From Phytoactinopolyspora halophila (GTDB lineage Bacteria; Actinomycetota; Actinomycetes; Jiangellales; Jiangellaceae), in contig NZ_QMIG01000006.1 in the NCBI RefSeq assembly GCF_003287285.1, forward strand, positions 123,336 through 187,335: a DNA stretch of 64,000 bases. The letters are read 5' to 3'. Below the pieces are notes generated by a model. That model worked only from the letters and a program-made list of their open reading frames with translations, searched no databases and was not told the origin of the DNA. Position 1 is the first letter of the stretch. The number at the start of each line of letters is the position of its first letter. Shown here in pieces: positions 24,919 to 34,215 of this stretch. Made by a program: the position numbers and the translations under genes.

Positions 24919-26039
24919 TGGGTGGTGTGGGTCTCGATCAAGCGCTGGGTCAGGTCCCACATCGCGGCGGTGTCCCGGGCGGCACCACGTGCCGTCGAGC
25001 GGATCCCGGCGCCGGCCGTCACCGACGCGTGGAAGGCCTCCAATTCGACGTCGAACCCGGTACGCGGCTCGCCACGCATCCTGTTCGTCGACCGCTCCAG
25101 CCCGTCCATCCGCTCCACATCCAGCACTGCGCGAGCATTCAGCGTGTACGGAGCTGGAAGGTGCAGGTACAGGCTCCCGGAGTCTCCGAACACGGCGAGC
25201 TCCTCCCCGTACTCCGGATGGCCGGAGAGCCAGTTCCAGGAGAGCATCAGCTGCGCCTCGCCGACGGTTCCCAGCGCCTGCACCTGGGGCGGTTCCTTCA
25301 GTTGCTCGCCGACGGTCGCGGTGCCCACCTGTGCCGCGGAGAATGCCACCGGCATGTCGTCGAGCAGGCCGCGCAGCAGGGAGAACTCGTGGCACACCGA
25401 GGCCTGTAGCACGTCACTGTAGATCGAGCGGAACGGCTCGTCCAGATCGCCGACGGCCGCGTCGAGTCGTCGTCTCTCCTCCTCGACGGCGGCGGCGACG
25501 GCGTCCGGGTCGGCATCGTCGTATCGCAGGTGCCGCACGTGCGAGGTCTGCTGTTCTTGCGTGGGATGCAAGACCGTCACCCGGACCAGCCGGATCCGGC
25601 CCAACCTCGCCAGTTCCACCCGGGCGCGGTCGAGCATCGGTTCGTACATCTTCATGTAGCCGACCTGCAGCACCAGGCCCCGATCCTGCGCGAGGTCGGC
25701 ACAGCTCTCGGCCTCGGCCACCGAGTAGGCGAACGGCTTCTCGGCCAGCACGTGCTTGCCCGCACGCAGTGCCTGTTCGGTGAGAGCGGAGTGCGTTCCC
25801 GGTGTCAGCAGGAGCACGGCGTCCACGTCCGGGTCGGCGAACACCTCGGCCGGATCAGTCGATGTGCGCACCGGACCGCCCCATTCCCGAGCCAGCTGGT
25901 CGGTCAGCGTGGGCGAGAGGTCGCACATGTGCACGACGTCGAAGATGTCCCGCAGGGTGCGAAGGTTGGGCAGGTGGACGGCTTGGGCGATCAAGCCGAG
26001 GCCGACGACGCCCAGCCGGACACGCGAGTCGGTGGTCAT
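24915..26039 (-). CDS. Gfo/Idh/MocA-family NAD(P)-dependent oxidoreductase
   Basis: A 374-residue protein with an N-terminal Rossmann domain (VRLGVVGLGLIAQAVHLPNL) and the signature GKHVLAEKPFAYSVAEAESC containing the EKP catalytic Lys. The C-terminal alpha/beta domain begins around residue 130. The family mostly oxidises sugars, cyclitols and related polyols, or reduces imines and biliverdin; substrate is not evident. It stands alone: the AfsR-like gene upstream ends 82 bases before its start, with a repeat between them. Confidence 0.87.
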   Translation of the reverse strand: MTTDSRVRLGVVGLGLIAQAVHLPNLRTLRDIFDVVHMCDLSPTLTDQLAREWGGPVRTSTDPAEVFADPDVDAVLLLTPGTHSALTEQALRAGKHVLAEKPFAYSVAEAESCADLAQDRGLVLQVGYMKMYEPMLDRARVELARLGRIRLVRVTVLHPTQEQQTSHVRHLRYDDADPDAVAAAVEEERRRLDAAVGDLDEPFRSIYSDVLQASVCHEFSLLRGLLDDMPVAFSAAQVGTATVGEQLKEPPQVQALGTVGEAQLMLSWNWLSGHPEYGEELAVFGDSGSLYLHLPAPYTLNARAVLDVERMDGLERSTNRMRGEPRTGFDVELEAFHASVTAGAGIRSTARGAARDTAAMWDLTQRLIETHTTQ

Positions 26040-26098
26040 CTGGGTGCACGCTCCCGTCGAGTACCGGATCGGTGTCGAGCGTACCGCTCACCCCACCC

Positions 26099-26152
26099 CA
26101 TGATCATGAACAGATAGCGACCTATGAGGTACACGAGTGCACATGATCACGG
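26099..26152. repeat. dispersed 54-base repeat, family 2, copy A
   Basis: It shares 49 of 54 bases, in the same orientation, with 53193-53246. It starts CATGATCATGAACAGATAGC and ends AGTGCACATGATCA-GG. Stem arms TGATCATG (26101-26108) and CATGATCA (26142-26149) flank an interior with a small ATAG/CTAT hairpin. The repeat provides the last nine or so codons and the stop of the AfsR-like gene. Confidence 0.75.
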
Positions 26153-29100
26153 GAGCGGGGATCCCAGGGGCGTTCGCGTAGCAGGGCCGGCACGGCCAGC
26201 CCATATTTATCCCGCACGGCCCGGGCGGTCTCAGCGGCGCTCCCTTCCCCCACGAGCGCGCGCACGTCCAGGACCGTGGCCTGCACCCGCGGATCCGGGC
26301 TACCCGTGGCGGCGGCCTCGGCCTCCTCAGCGGCAGCACGGGCATCCACACTGTGCGCGCCCGCGAGCACCACGACCCGCGCCAGCGACTCCACCGCCTC
26401 GACGGGCAGGCCAGCGTCGAGCAGCCGGCGCGCGGCGCTGCGGTGCAGGTCAGCCGCGTCGTCCGCCCGTCCATCGTACTCCGCCAGCACCGCGCGGCAC
26501 TGCCGGATGCGGCCCGCTGCGTCACTGAGCCGCCCGATGATACCCCCTTCCAGCATTTCCACCAGGTTCCGCGCCGTGGACACGTCGCCCGCGAACAGCG
26601 TGGCCCGGGCGAGTGCCACCCGGGCTGGCGCCGCGGCCTCGGCCAGCTCCAGGCCGTCGATGAACGCCACGGCCTCCCGAAGCAGCTGTGCGGCACCAGC
26701 ATGATCCCCGTAGGCTCCACGCACGATCGCCCGGCGCAGCGCCGAGCGCTGCTGGCCCCACTGGTCCTGGCATGCCCGATACAGATCACCGGCCTCGACG
26801 AACTGAGCCTCGGCCTCGGCGAGGCGTCCCCGCACGAGCGCGCCCAGGCCCTTGACCATGGCACAGCCCGCCCGGGTCCAGGCATCACCGTCCGCGACCG
26901 CTACCTGCCGCGCTTCCGACAGCTGCGCGTCGCCTTCGGCCCACCTGCCGAGCCGGTGCAGGGCGTGCGCGCGGGCCAGCATGGCGAAGGCCACGTCAGG
27001 CGTGCAGCAGCCGGGATGGGCCGCCGCCAGCTCGCTGGCTTGTTCGCCGTAGTCTACCGCTTCGGCGGCATGGCCGAAGATCGATCCCAGGTGGGTAGCC
27101 CAGGCCAGGGCAGGGATCCGCACCTGCGGATCCGTCGCCGGCAGGCGCAGCGAACGGACGATGAGATCCCACCCCGGGGCACGCCCCTCCCGCATCCAGG
27201 CGATGTATCCGAGCGCGCCGACCATGGTCTGGGCGACGTCACCCAGACCGACATCGATCGCGTGACCGTGCGCCGTGCGGATGTTGGCGTCCTCACGCAT
27301 CAGCGTCGCCACCGCCCGTGCCTGGCGCGCTGTTTTCAGCGCGCCCATCTGCTCGCGCGCGAACTGCGCGTAGACGCGCGCGTGCGTGATGACCGCCTGC
27401 CGTTCCCGGCCGGATTCCGAGAGTTTCTCCGCCGCATATGCCCGCATGGTTTCGAGAAGCCGGAACCGGTTCTCGCCGTCCCGGTCGGCTTCGGCCTGCA
27501 CCATCGAGCGGGCGACGAGCGACTCGACGCTGTCCAGAGCCTGCCGCTCAGTACCACCCAGCCGTACCCAGAGATCCTGCACCTGGCGCAACGCGAACGA
27601 TCCGCGGAACACCGACAACGCCTCGAATACGCGGCGGTCCTGCTCCTCGAGAAGCTCGTAGCTCCAGTCGACGACGGCTTGCAGGGTGCGGTGGCGCTCG
27701 GCAGCCGTGCGCGCGCCGTACCGGAGGAAGGCGAACCGGTCATCCAGGAGGCGGTCCACCTCGTCCACGCCGAGCACCCGGATACGCACCGCCGCCAGTT
27801 CGAGGGCCAGCGGCAGCCCGTCGAGGCGCTGGCAGATGTCCGCGACCGTGCGTATCCGTTCCGTATCCAGCTCGATTCCCGGCTGCGAGGCACGTACCCG
27901 GTCGAGAAAGAGCCGCACGGCCGGCGCCTCACCCACGTCGGCGTCCGCGCCACTTGCCGATCCGAGCGATTCGGGAACGGGCAACGGGTCGACGACGTAG
28001 ACGACCTCGCCGGGCACGTTCAGGGCCTCGCGGCTCGTGGCGAGCACGCTGATCGCCGTCGTGCGCGACAGCAACTCCGCAGCCAGCGCCGCGGTGTCGT
28101 CGGTCAGGTGCTCGCAATTGTCCATGATCAGCAACAGCCGCCGGTCGGAGAGCACGTCGCACAGCACGTCCACCGACCGCCGCGCGCCGCGGCCAATACC
28201 CACGGAGCTCGACGACGGCACGACCGGCCCGAGCGCGTCCAACACGGCCGCGGCGAGGTCGTCGCCGCGGCGGTAGCCGATGAGGTCGACGACGGTGACA
28301 CCGTGCGCGGCCACCGGCGAGCATCCGTCGACGAGTTCCTGTGCTGCCTCCAGCGCGAGCCGGGTCTTGCCGACGCCGCCGGCGCCGGTCAGCGTGAGCA
28401 TGCGGGTGCTCCGCAGCAGGCCGGTCACCCGGTCCAGATCGCCCTGGCGGCCGACGAACGACGTGGCCGGTCGCGCTATCCGGGCCGGGCCGAGGAAGCG
28501 CAGGCCACCGTCGCGGGGATCCTTCTGGTGCAACACCATGGCTTCCAGCTCGCGCAGCCGGGGGCTGGGGTCCAGGCCGAAGCGCTCGCGCAGCTGGCGA
28601 CGTGCCTCGACGTACACGGCCATGGCCTCGGCCTGGCGGCCCTGGCCATAGAGCCCGAGCATGCGCAGCGCCCACAGCTCCTCGACACCGGGGTGGCGCC
28701 GGGTGGCGTCGACGAGCGTGTCCGCGACCTGGTCATAGCGGCCCTGTTCGACCTCCAGGGCCAGGCTTTCCTGCAAGACCTGGAGCCGCAGCTCACCGAG
28801 CCGGTCGGCCTCTTCGACCAGCGCAGCGACGTGTTGAAGGTCGACGTAGGCGCGCTCGCCATGCCACTGCCCGAGCGCCTCCGCGTAGGCGGCGCTGGCC
28901 CGCTCGACCGCACTGGCGGCGCGCAGCTCCCGTGCCTCGCGCACGGCGGTCTCGAAGCGCACGGCGTCGACGGCGTCCGGTGGCACGTCGAGCACGTAAC
29001 CCGTGTCGGTGGCGCGTAGCAGGTGTGAACCGAGCGCGCGCCGCAACGCCGAGATCCGTGCCTGCACGGCGTTGCGCGCCGTCTCGCCAGGTGCCTCTGA

Positions 29101-29292
29101 CGACGTCTCGTCCCAGACCTGCTGCAAGACCTCGCTGGTGCATACGGGCTGGCCAGGACGCCGCGCCAGGAGCGCCAGCAGGCCACGCGTCCTCCGTCCC
29201 GCCAACCGGATCGGCTGCCCGCCGACGGTCACGTCGAGCGATCCGAGCACCCGGATGTCGACCGCAGGACGGTCCGGTTCCGGGTGCGCCAC
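26122..29292 (-). CDS. AfsR/SARP-type transcriptional regulator with NB-ARC-like ATPase and TPR region
   Basis: A 1056-residue regulator. Residues 12-100 are an OmpR-type winged helix (VDIRVLGSLDVTVGGQPIRL), 105-255 the BTAD domain (AYAEALGQWHGERAYVDLQH, ARRQLRERFGLDPSPRLREL), and from 275 a STAND ATPase with Walker A GAGGVGKT (303-310) and Walker B LLLIMDNCEHL. The C-terminal half is helical, TPR-like. Such proteins activate adjacent gene clusters after ligand or nucleotide binding. It begins 11 bases after the ferredoxin reductase stop, so it is probably cotranscribed with catabolic run B and could be its activator. Its last codons are read from a dispersed repeat, so the native C-terminus may have been replaced. 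Confidence 0.88.
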   Translation of the reverse strand: MAHPEPDRPAVDIRVLGSLDVTVGGQPIRLAGRRTRGLLALLARRPGQPVCTSEVLQQVWDETSSEAPGETARNAVQARISALRRALGSHLLRATDTGYVLDVPPDAVDAVRFETAVREARELRAASAVERASAAYAEALGQWHGERAYVDLQHVAALVEEADRLGELRLQVLQESLALEVEQGRYDQVADTLVDATRRHPGVEELWALRMLGLYGQGRQAEAMAVYVEARRQLRERFGLDPSPRLRELEAMVLHQKDPRDGGLRFLGPARIARPATSFVGRQGDLDRVTGLLRSTRMLTLTGAGGVGKTRLALEAAQELVDGCSPVAAHGVTVVDLIGYRRGDDLAAAVLDALGPVVPSSSSVGIGRGARRSVDVLCDVLSDRRLLLIMDNCEHLTDDTAALAAELLSRTTAISVLATSREALNVPGEVVYVVDPLPVPESLGSASGADADVGEAPAVRLFLDRVRASQPGIELDTERIRTVADICQRLDGLPLALELAAVRIRVLGVDEVDRLLDDRFAFLRYGARTAAERHRTLQAVVDWSYELLEEQDRRVFEALSVFRGSFALRQVQDLWVRLGGTERQALDSVESLVARSMVQAEADRDGENRFRLLETMRAYAAEKLSESGRERQAVITHARVYAQFAREQMGALKTARQARAVATLMREDANIRTAHGHAIDVGLGDVAQTMVGALGYIAWMREGRAPGWDLIVRSLRLPATDPQVRIPALAWATHLGSIFGHAAEAVDYGEQASELAAAHPGCCTPDVAFAMLARAHALHRLGRWAEGDAQLSEARQVAVADGDAWTRAGCAMVKGLGALVRGRLAEAEAQFVEAGDLYRACQDQWGQQRSALRRAIVRGAYGDHAGAAQLLREAVAFIDGLELAEAAAPARVALARATLFAGDVSTARNLVEMLEGGIIGRLSDAAGRIRQCRAVLAEYDGRADDAADLHRSAARRLLDAGLPVEAVESLARVVVLAGAHSVDARAAAEEAEAAATGSPDPRVQATVLDVRALVGEGSAAETARAVRDKYGLAVPALLRERPWDPRSRDHVHSCTS

Positions 29293-29303
29293 CGTGACCT
29301 CCT

Positions 29304-30479
29304 TCAGGTTCCGACCACGTCCTCCCAGGGGACCTGATCCCGGATGGCCTTACTGTAAAGCGCGAGCCGCCGCGCGGCGTTGACGCACAGCGCCCCGCGC
29401 AGGACACCGTCCCTGCCGAACAACGCGACGAGCGATGTGTCCCCCGTCTGCTCCACGTGAACCCGGTCGGCCGCGTTGGACCGGCCCACGAAACGCATCT
29501 TCGCATCGAATTGGTCCGACCAAAAGTATGGAACCGGCGCATATGCCTCGTCGGCACCCAGCAGGGTCAGCGCGGCCCTGCGGCCCTGCTCCACCGCGTT
29601 CGTCCACTGCTCGATCCGCATCTCCTCGTCGAACAGCGGGTTGTACCAGCGGACGACGTCGCCAGCCGCGACCACGCGCGGCAGCGATGTCCGCAGGCTC
29701 TTGTCACACCGGACACCGTCGGACAGCTCGATCCCGCTGCCTTCCAGCCAGCCCGTCGCCGGTGTCACGCCGACGCCTGCCACGACCACGTCCGCGGAGA
29801 GGACGGTGCCGTCCCGTAGCCGGATCTTGCTTCCACGGGGGCCGGGTTCGATGCCGTCGAGGACCTTCCCGCAATGCAGGCTGACACCGTGTTCTTCCTG
29901 GTAGGCACGAAACCAGGAACCCACCTCGTCCCCGAGGACCCTGGTCAGCGGCACGGGCGCGAGTTCCACGACCGATACGTCCACACCCATTTCGCGGGCG
30001 GTGGCCGCGACCTCCAGCCCGATGAACCCGGCGCCCAGCACCACGAGATGCTCGCCGGGGACCAGCCGCTGGTGGATGGCCACCGAGTCCTCCACGGTAC
30101 GCAGCATGTGCACCGGACCCACCTCCTCGAACGCACCGATGGTGCGCGGGGTGGACCCGGTGGCGATCACCAGCCCGTCGTACTCCACGTCCTCGTCGCC
30201 ATCGAGCGCGACGGCCTGTGCTCCCGGCTTCAGCTCCGTGGCCCGCCGTCCGAGCCGCAGCTCGACGCCGTGCTCGTCGTACCAGCCGGGCTCGCGCAGC
30301 AGCACGCGCTGGAGATCGGGGCCATGGTGCAACGCTTCCTTCGACAGGGGAGGCCGATCATAAGGGAGGTGCGGCTCGGCGCCGACCAGGACGATCTCAC
30401 CCTCGTACCCGTGGCCTCGCAACGCCTCGATCGCATGGACCGACGCGAGCGAGGCCCCGACCACGACGACGCGGCGCAC
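29304..30479 (-). CDS. FAD-dependent ferredoxin reductase of a ring-hydroxylating dioxygenase system
   Basis: A 391-residue NAD(P)H:ferredoxin oxidoreductase of the BphA4/ThcD type. An N-terminal FAD-binding motif (VVVVGASLASVHAIEALRGH), the PYDRPPLSKE element and a second dinucleotide fold for NAD(P)H (HLVVLGAGFIGLEVAATARE) are present. The C-terminal FAD segment reads RVVAAGDVVRW, then WTNAVEQGRRAALTLLG and PYFWSDQFDAKMRFVG. It lies 3 bases after the ferredoxin gene and should feed electrons from NAD(P)H to it. The oxygenase it most plausibly serves is encoded in run A, 18 kb away. Confidence 0.92.
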   Translation of the reverse strand: MRRVVVVGASLASVHAIEALRGHGYEGEIVLVGAEPHLPYDRPPLSKEALHHGPDLQRVLLREPGWYDEHGVELRLGRRATELKPGAQAVALDGDEDVEYDGLVIATGSTPRTIGAFEEVGPVHMLRTVEDSVAIHQRLVPGEHLVVLGAGFIGLEVAATAREMGVDVSVVELAPVPLTRVLGDEVGSWFRAYQEEHGVSLHCGKVLDGIEPGPRGSKIRLRDGTVLSADVVVAGVGVTPATGWLEGSGIELSDGVRCDKSLRTSLPRVVAAGDVVRWYNPLFDEEMRIEQWTNAVEQGRRAALTLLGADEAYAPVPYFWSDQFDAKMRFVGRSNAADRVHVEQTGDTSLVALFGRDGVLRGALCVNAARRLALYSKAIRDQVPWEDVVGT

Positions 30480-30482
30480 AGC

Positions 30483-30686
30483 TCAGCCGTTCTCGAGCGA
30501 GATGGCCCGAGCGGGGCAGTTGCGAACGGCGGCTTCGACCTGTTCGCGCCGCTCCTCGGGCGGCGCCTCCTCCAGGACGGTCGCCTTTCCGGCGGACTCG
30601 TCCAGATCGAACACCTCGGGCGCTTCGATCATGCAACAGGCGTAGCCCTGACATGCCTCCAGGTCCACGATCACCTTCATGGACAT
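30483..30686 (-). CDS. ferredoxin, 3Fe-4S type
   Basis: A 67-residue ferredoxin of the short actinobacterial type that serves P450s and oxygenases. Cluster ligands are expected among Cys12, Cys17 or Cys18 and Cys57 (EACQGYACCMIEAPEVFDLD and RNCPARAISLEN). The doubled Cys17-Cys18 is slightly unusual. The second of the usual four Cys positions is filled by a non-Cys residue, pointing to 3Fe-4S. Start GTG or ATG ambiguity is trivial (MSMKV). It partners the adjacent reductase. Confidence 0.9.
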   Translation of the reverse strand: MSMKVIVDLEACQGYACCMIEAPEVFDLDESAGKATVLEEAPPEERREQVEAAVRNCPARAISLENG

Positions 30687-30742
30687 GCCGTGTCCTCCTC
30701 CATATCGTCAGCGGTCAGTGCGGTGGTAACGGGCCGTCCGGC

Positions 30743-31942
30743 TCAATGAGCCCCCTCCAGGTGCGGCAGTTCCGGCGAGACCGTGGCCTGGCGCGCGGCA
30801 GCCGGCGTGTTCCGGCTGCGCAATGCCCGCACCGAGCCGGCGGTCACGACGGCGCTGATACCCGGCAGGTCTCCGATACGCAGCGCGCCCAACGCGTCGG
30901 TCGCGGTCGACCCCCACGGCGCATCCATGACGATCAGGTCGGCCGCCGCACCCGGCCGGACGAAGCCGGAGGGCAGTCCCCAGGTCCGCGCGTTGGACCC
31001 GGTGGCCGCCGCCCACACCATGGCGGGATCGAGCTCGCCCAACGACGACAGCTCGGCCACGGTCTTGAGGACCCCGAGCGGCATGACACCGGTTCCCGTC
31101 GGGGTATCCGATCCGATGACGACGCGGTGGAACTGCCCGGTGTCCAGGGCCTTGTGAAGGATGCGCACGGCCGAGCGGACGTTGCCGGCCTGGACCAGCT
31201 GCAACGCCATCGACGTCTCCTCGATGACGGCGTCGACACCGGCCTCGTCCAGCGACGTCGGTCCGCCATTGATGTGCCCGCAGACGTCCGGTGCCAGCTC
31301 GCGGAGGTGCTCCGGCGTGATCGGCTTGCTGCCCGGGATGCTCGCGCCACCGGAGTGGCACATGACCGTGATGCCATGCTGCTGGGCCCATCGCACCTGG
31401 TCCACGCCATCCGACGGATCGGCGTAGCGGCCGAAACCGAACTTGGCCAGGTGCACGCCGGCCCGTTGCAGCTCGGCGAAGTCGTCGCGGCCCAGGGTCG
31501 GCTCCAGGACGACGGCACCCGCATGTACGCGCATCCCTCCGGGCCGCAGGTTCTCGAAGCATGCCCGGGCGGCGATGGCGAGCGCCTTGACTCCGGCGGC
31601 GTCGTGTGGACGGCCCGGCGCGTGAATCTCACCGGGCGACACGACGCTGGTGATGCCGCCGTGCACGTAGCTGGCGAGGAAGTCCACCGTCTTCTGCCGG
31701 GGCGTGTAGTCACCGAGAACCACGTGGCAGTGCGAGTCGATCAGACCGGGAGCGATCGTCGTGCCCCGGGCGTCGACGACGGTGCCGGCGTCGGCGATTT
31801 CCGCGTCCAGATCGTCCCGGGTGCCGACGGCGGTGATCAGCCCGTCGTCACAGATGATCGTGTCGGTGCCGGGCAGCAGCGGCGCGGCGTGATCGCCGGA
31901 CAGCACCGTCGCAGCTCCAACGATGGCCAGCCGGGAACTCAC
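30743..31942 (-). CDS. metal-dependent amidohydrolase, enamidase/imidazolonepropionase-like
   Basis: A 399-residue amidohydrolase superfamily member. GTG 31942 overlaps the stop of the preceding gene (GTGA); a longer frame to 32173 runs antisense-free into that gene and is not used. The metal-binding HxH is in APGLIDSHCHVVLGDYTP; later ligands are in TVMCHSGGAS, CGHINGGPTSL and VIGSDTPTG (the catalytic Asp). The pattern DSHCHVVLGDYTPRQ and GGITSVVSPGEIH is close to what I recall for enamidase of anaerobic nicotinate degradation, which hydrolyses a cyclic enamide. In this cluster a lactam or amide made by ring hydroxylation of an N-heterocycle is the attractive substrate. Confidence 0.75.
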   Translation of the reverse strand: MSSRLAIVGAATVLSGDHAAPLLPGTDTIICDDGLITAVGTRDDLDAEIADAGTVVDARGTTIAPGLIDSHCHVVLGDYTPRQKTVDFLASYVHGGITSVVSPGEIHAPGRPHDAAGVKALAIAARACFENLRPGGMRVHAGAVVLEPTLGRDDFAELQRAGVHLAKFGFGRYADPSDGVDQVRWAQQHGITVMCHSGGASIPGSKPITPEHLRELAPDVCGHINGGPTSLDEAGVDAVIEETSMALQLVQAGNVRSAVRILHKALDTGQFHRVVIGSDTPTGTGVMPLGVLKTVAELSSLGELDPAMVWAAATGSNARTWGLPSGFVRPGAAADLIVMDAPWGSTATDALGALRIGDLPGISAVVTAGSVRALRSRNTPAAARQATVSPELPHLEGAH

Positions 31943-32520
31943 GACGACCCACCCGCACGAGCCTCGTCGACGCTCAGGCCGCCGACACGCGCGTTGATCC
32001 GGCCGCGGTTGGCCACCGCCGCGATGATGACGATCTCCTCCGGAAGCGGGGCATCCGGGATGCGTACTTCCATCGCGTCGTAGTGGCTGCGCACCCAGAT
32101 CTCGTCCTTGAACGCCAGCGGCACGTCCACGACCGCACCCGGCGCGCAGACCTTGGTCGCCGAGGTGATCCACGCCGTGCCGCCGCCGATCGCCTGCCGG
32201 AAGGCGTCACCGAAAACCGAGGTGAGAGCTGCGTTGACATGTTCCTGTTCCCCGGCCGTCCCGGCCAGGCCGCCCTTGCCGTAGCTCTCCACGGGCTCGC
32301 CGAGCAGGCGAGCCGCCTCGGCCCCCAGGAACGAGCCGATCTTTCCGGACGGCTCGATCAGCGGGGACAGGTCCGCGACGTAGCCCTGCCCGGCGAGGGG
32401 GTTCGTACACACCGCGCACACCGCCACCTTGCGCAGCGGCCCTCCGGTATCGGTGGCACCAGCCGCTTGTCGTACCTCTTCGACCTGGGAGAAGGTCTTG
32501 CGGATCGGCAGTTCGGGCAT
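31939..32520 (-). CDS. PF06684-type 'amino acid synthesis' family protein
   Basis: A 193-residue protein with VAVCAVCTNPLAGQGYVADL, EPSGKIGSFLGAEAARLLGE, ESYGKGGLAGTAGEQEHVNA and SATKVCAPGAVVDVPLAFKD, the conserved blocks of PF06684 (formerly DUF1185). Structures of the family show a chorismate-mutase/YjgF-like trimeric fold; a role in cleaving or isomerising small amides or imines has been suggested but not established. Tight linkage with the amidohydrolase (4-base overlap) and the enoyl-CoA hydratase-like gene (2-base gap) points to consecutive steps. Confidence 0.8.
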   Translation of the reverse strand: MPELPIRKTFSQVEEVRQAAGATDTGGPLRKVAVCAVCTNPLAGQGYVADLSPLIEPSGKIGSFLGAEAARLLGEPVESYGKGGLAGTAGEQEHVNAALTSVFGDAFRQAIGGGTAWITSATKVCAPGAVVDVPLAFKDEIWVRSHYDAMEVRIPDAPLPEEIVIIAAVANRGRINARVGGLSVDEARAGGSS

Positions 32521-32522
32521 GG

Positions 32523-33338
32523 TCACGGGTGTCCTCCACGGGTCTGTTCGAATGGGGATGCGGCGGGCCGCTCCTGGCTCGACGACTTGTCGACCATCTG
32601 GTTGACCAGCTCGGCGACGCCGAGCCGTACGGCGGTTCGGGGCGAAACGGTGGCGGCCACATCGATGAACGACGTGATGGCTCGCACGACGTCGGGGTCG
32701 TATCGCGCGAGATCGCCGGCCAGGATCGCCACGGTCTGGTCGACTCCCACGTCGTCGACCACCCGGGAGACGAGGCCGAGACGCTGCGCCTCGGAGGCGT
32801 CCACCTCGCGTCCCGTGAGGAGCAGGTCGAGCAGTGCGGTGCGGCCGATCCGATGGACGAAGTACGACGCCACGACGGTCGGGGCGATCCCGTTCGGGAC
32901 CTCGGGGAAGGCCAGGCGCGCGCTGGCGGCGGCGAGCACGAGGTCGCAGCGCCCGGCGAGGCTCGCCCCCGCACCGAACACCCGCCCGTGCACGGCCGAG
33001 ACGGTGATGCCGGGAAAGTCCTCGACCAGTTCGTTCACTCCCTGGACCCGGGCGAATTCCGCGTTCAGCACTGCTGGCGTCGGCGGCGCGTCGAGCTGCG
33101 GTCCCTGCCGGCCCAGGCAGAAGTCCGGCCCGGCAGCTCGCAGCACGAGCACCCGGGCATCGGCATCCCGCGCCCGGGTGATGCCGCCGGCGAGCGCGTC
33201 CAGCATCGTGGCGTCGAGCTTGTTGCCCGTCTCCGGGCGGTTCAGGGTGCATGTCGTCACCGGACCCGCCTGCTGGATATCGACGGGCTGCCCAGAGCCG
33301 ATCCGATCCACGGGCCGATCCACACCCGGCCGGTTCAT
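32523..33338 (-). CDS. enoyl-CoA hydratase/isomerase family protein
   Basis: A 271-residue crotonase-fold protein. ATG 33338 overlaps the CoxM-type stop (ATGA). CoA-binding and oxyanion-hole segments are recognisable: TCTLNRPETGNKLDATMLDA, VLVLRAAGPDFCLGRQGPQL and VSAVHGRVFGAGASLAGRCD. The first catalytic Glu of hydratases, after GAGxxL, is not obvious; FPEVPNGIAPTVVASY carries the second Glu. It may hydrate, isomerise or hydrolyse a CoA thioester or a non-CoA substrate late in the pathway. Confidence 0.8.
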   Translation of the reverse strand: MNRPGVDRPVDRIGSGQPVDIQQAGPVTTCTLNRPETGNKLDATMLDALAGGITRARDADARVLVLRAAGPDFCLGRQGPQLDAPPTPAVLNAEFARVQGVNELVEDFPGITVSAVHGRVFGAGASLAGRCDLVLAAASARLAFPEVPNGIAPTVVASYFVHRIGRTALLDLLLTGREVDASEAQRLGLVSRVVDDVGVDQTVAILAGDLARYDPDVVRAITSFIDVAATVSPRTAVRLGVAELVNQMVDKSSSQERPAASPFEQTRGGHP

Positions 33339-34213
33339 GCCGACCACCTCACTCCCGCACGCGCGGCCGCGGTGCGCACCGCGTCACGGGTGGCCACCTC
33401 CAGCAAGTGCCGCCGGTACTCGGGCGGCGCGTGCAGGTCGCCAAGGGGTTCGATGCCCTCCGATGCCACGGTGGCGCTCTCGGACAGCGCGGCCGGGTCT
33501 GCCCGGCAACCGGTCAGCGCGCGTTCGACGTTCGAGAGCCGGCTCGGCATCGCCGTCACACCGGTCATCGCCACCCGTGCCCGGCGCACCGTCCCGGCCT
33601 CCACCGTCAGCACGGCAGCGACCCCGCAGAGCGCGAAGTGACTCGCGGGCTGCTCGAACTTCGTGTACGCGCCTCCCGAACCCTCCGGCGGCTCGGAAGC
33701 CTCGACGGCCGTGAGGACCTCGTCGTCGCGCAAGTCGGTGGCGAACACCCCGGTGATGAAGTCGCTAAGCGCCAGCCGCCGCTCGGCCTGCCGCGAGTGC
33801 AGGTCCACGGACGCGTCCAGCGCGAGCAAGATTGCCGGGAGATCAGCCGTGGGATCGGCATGCGCGAGCGCGCCACCGACGGTCCCACGGGCGCGGACCT
33901 GCTGATCCGCGATCACCTCCAGCGCACCGGCCAGGCCGGGCAGCAAGGCGAGGGTGCGCGGGCTGCGTTGCAGTTCCCGGTACGTGGTCGCCGCGCCGAT
34001 GCGCACTCCTTGCTCGGTACGCCATTGGCCGCGAAGCTCTCGCGCACCACCGATATCCACGACGACGTCCGGCGTGGCCAAGCGCAACTTCATCATCGGT
34101 AGCAGGCTCTGGCCTCCGGCGATGAGCTTGGCCCCGTCGCCGTGCTGGGCCAGGGCAGTGTAGAGACCATCCAGGTCCGGCGGGCGGAGGTAGGCGAACT
34201 CGGCCGGGTACAT
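33335..34213 (-). CDS. FAD-binding (CoxM-type) subunit of a molybdenum hydroxylase
   Basis: A 292-residue medium subunit of the xanthine dehydrogenase/CO dehydrogenase family. MYPAEFAYLRPPDLDGLYTA begins the protein at ATG 34213 with GGGGAGG upstream. The FAD site is shown by AKLIAGGQSLLPMMKLRLA and by RARGTVGGALAHADPTADLP. It transfers electrons from the 2Fe-2S subunit to an acceptor. It is 2 bases after the CoxS-type gene. The CoxL partner is 10 kb away in run A. Confidence 0.9.
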   Translation of the reverse strand: MYPAEFAYLRPPDLDGLYTALAQHGDGAKLIAGGQSLLPMMKLRLATPDVVVDIGGARELRGQWRTEQGVRIGAATTYRELQRSPRTLALLPGLAGALEVIADQQVRARGTVGGALAHADPTADLPAILLALDASVDLHSRQAERRLALSDFITGVFATDLRDDEVLTAVEASEPPEGSGGAYTKFEQPASHFALCGVAAVLTVEAGTVRRARVAMTGVTAMPSRLSNVERALTGCRADPAALSESATVASEGIEPLGDLHAPPEYRRHLLEVATRDAVRTAAARAGVRWSA

Positions 34214-34215
34214 GC

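Noticed and set aside
26353..29019. A plus-strand frame of 888 codons opposite the AfsR-like gene
   Set aside because: It is the antisense shadow of a conserved gene with clear domains; its translation is Arg/His/Gln-rich and matches no family I recognise. Long antisense frames are common at high GC.
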